This document shows positions 6,649-7,559 of a stretch of DNA of 7,559 bases, piece after piece. Position 1 is the stretch's first letter; every line of letters begins with the position of its first letter. Made by a program: the position numbers and the translations under genes. The stretch is taken from NCBI GenBank assembly GCA_002422745.1, contig DITH01000157.1, positions 1-7,559 on the forward strand, written 5' to 3'. A model generated the notes under the pieces. It was not told where the DNA came from. It saw only the letters and a list, made by a program, of their open reading frames with translations, and made no database searches. Origin of the DNA: Alphaproteobacteria bacterium UBA6189 (GTDB lineage Bacteria; Pseudomonadota; Alphaproteobacteria; Rickettsiales; UBA3002).

Positions 6649-6675
6649 CCCGGCAAAACCTCACGTGAGAGAGCC

Positions 6676-7509
6676 ATGACGGAAACCACAGATAAAACCA
6701 TCCCCACCGGCAACCTGATGCAAGGCAAACGCGGCCTCGTCATGGGCGTCGCGAATGACAAATCCATCGCCTGGGGCATCAGCCAGTACTTGCATGCGCA
6801 AGGTGCGGAGATCGCCTTTACCTATCAGGGTGAAGCGCTGGAAAAACGTGTGCGCCCGCTGGCCAGCTCGCTTGGCTCCAGCATTATCCTGCCGTGCGAT
6901 GTTACTAACATGCAAAGCATCGACGATACGTTCGCGGTGCTGGAGAAGGAATGGGGCGAGATCGATTTCGTCGTTCACGCTATCGGTTTCTCCGACAAGA
7001 ACGAGCTGAAAGGCAAATATGTCGACACCTCGCTCGACAACTTCCTGATGACCATGAACATCAGCGTCTACAGCTTCACCGCCGTCGCCAAACGCGCCGC
7101 TAAGCTCATGAAAAAAGGCGGCTCACTGCTCACGCTCACCTATTACGGCGCCGAAAAAGTGACCCCGCATTACAACGTGATGGGCGTAGCCAAAGCCGCG
7201 CTGGAAGCCAGCGTGAAATACCTGGCGGTCGATCTGGGCGGCGACAATATTCGTGTGAACGCCATTTCGGCAGGCCCCATCAAAACGCTGGCGGCCATGG
7301 GTATTGGCGATTTCCGTTATATCCTGAAATGGAACGAGCTGAACAGCCCGCTCAAGCGCAACACCACGATCGAAGACGTGGGCGGTGCGGGCCTTTTCTT
7401 GCTGAGCGATCTCGGCCAGGGCACCACCGGCGAGAACCTGCATGTGGATGGCGGCTACCATGTGGTGGGCATGAAAGCGATCGACGCACCCGATATCGCA
7501 CTGGTGTAA
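6676..7509 (+). CDS. fabI: Enoyl-[acyl-carrier-protein] reductase (NADH) FabI
   Basis: FabI reduces trans-2-enoyl-ACP, the last step of each fatty-acid elongation cycle in the cytosol; it is the target of triclosan and isoniazid-type inhibitors. The 277-residue product is an atypical short-chain dehydrogenase fold. KRGLVMGVANDKSIAWGI (18-35) is the nucleotide-binding loop; CDV (74-76) is the conserved turn after strand 3; HAIGF (101-105) contains G104, the position equal to E. coli G93, in the wild-type state. The catalytic tyrosines are Y156 and Y166 and the lysine K173 (Y-X6-K), equal to E. coli Y146, Y156 and K163. NAISAGPIKTLAA (195-207) is the substrate loop. The frame is open to a TTG at 6619 and another ATG at 6631, but ATG 6676 has the purine-rich GAGAGAG and gives a length typical of alphaproteobacterial FabI. 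The N-terminal 14 residues precede the conserved core at MQGKRG. aroC begins three bases after its stop. Confidence 0.97.
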   Translation: MTETTDKTIPTGNLMQGKRGLVMGVANDKSIAWGISQYLHAQGAEIAFTYQGEALEKRVRPLASSLGSSIILPCDVTNMQSIDDTFAVLEKEWGEIDFVVHAIGFSDKNELKGKYVDTSLDNFLMTMNISVYSFTAVAKRAAKLMKKGGSLLTLTYYGAEKVTPHYNVMGVAKAALEASVKYLAVDLGGDNIRVNAISAGPIKTLAAMGIGDFRYILKWNELNSPLKRNTTIEDVGGAGLFLLSDLGQGTTGENLHVDGGYHVVGMKAIDAPDIALV

Positions 7510-7512
7510 CCC

Positions 7513-7559
7513 ATGGCCAGCAACTCCTTCGGCAATCTGTTCCGCTTCACCACCTGGGG
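7513..7559 (+). CDS. aroC: Chorismate synthase AroC, N-terminal start (3' end outside window)
   Basis: Only 15 full codons are visible, reading MASNSFGNLFRFTTW and probably continuing with G. This matches the N terminus of chorismate synthase, where family members read M-x-x-N-(S/T)-F-G-x-x-(F/L)-(R/K)-x-T-T-W-G-E-S-H-G. The enzyme removes phosphate from 5-enolpyruvylshikimate-3-phosphate to make chorismate, using reduced FMN. The ATG lies three bases after the fabI stop, so the two genes are probably co-transcribed and translationally coupled; fabI followed by aroC is an arrangement I recall from other Alphaproteobacteria. The call rests on a short stretch but the motif is distinctive. Confidence 0.88.
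   Translation, partial: MASNSFGNLFRFTTW

Noticed and set aside
6619..6675. fabI starting at TTG 6619 or ATG 6631
   Set aside because: The extension shows no similarity to FabI and would overlap the likely promoter; ATG 6676 is close to the conserved core and has a purine-rich binding site.

Overview
The window looks like ordinary chromosome from an alphaproteobacterium of fairly high GC content. The main pointers are a C4-pathway 5-aminolevulinate synthase (HemA/ALAS type), a COX15-class heme A synthase, a GreB that begins MSKAFT, a Rickettsia 17 kDa-antigen-type lipoprotein, a polyhydroxyalkanoate phasin, and a fabI-aroC pair. I cannot place it below class level. No mobile element, RNA gene or CRISPR array was seen, and no gene-free stretch exceeds about 150 bases.

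Layout. Bases 1-632 hold the C-terminal part of cobalamin-independent methionine synthase (metE, cut by the window edge). A 149-base gap follows, with a strong sigma70-like promoter flanked by a perfect 13-bp inverted repeat. Each arm of that repeat has a TGC-N3-GCA core like PhaR operators. It drives a phasin (782-1570) with a lysine/alanine-rich tail, closed by a strong terminator. greB (1649-2215) starts only about 25 bases after that terminator and runs tail-to-tail into hemA, with their 3' ends overlapping by 18 bases. On the minus strand ctaA (4520-3501) precedes hemA (3442-2198), probably as one operon. Divergent from ctaA, on the plus strand, is a 12-TM protein related to heme-copper oxidase subunit I (4605-5939). 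A short glycine-zipper lipoprotein (6007-6531) and a strong terminator follow. The last unit is fabI (6676-7509), followed after 3 bases by the start of aroC (from 7513), cut by the window edge.

How the genes fit together. The centre is a heme block: HemA makes the first committed heme precursor, CtaA makes heme A for aa3-type oxidases, and the divergent gene encodes an oxidase-like heme protein. The flanks are housekeeping or storage functions: methionine synthesis, PHA granule coating, transcript-cleavage factor, envelope lipoprotein, fatty-acid elongation and chorismate synthesis.

The item most worth a second look is the orphan oxidase-like protein. It keeps the low-spin and high-spin heme histidines but seems to lack one Cu_B histidine and the active-site tyrosine. 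The phasin operator architecture and the ctaA-hemA linkage come next. I did not find a clearly new multi-gene system.
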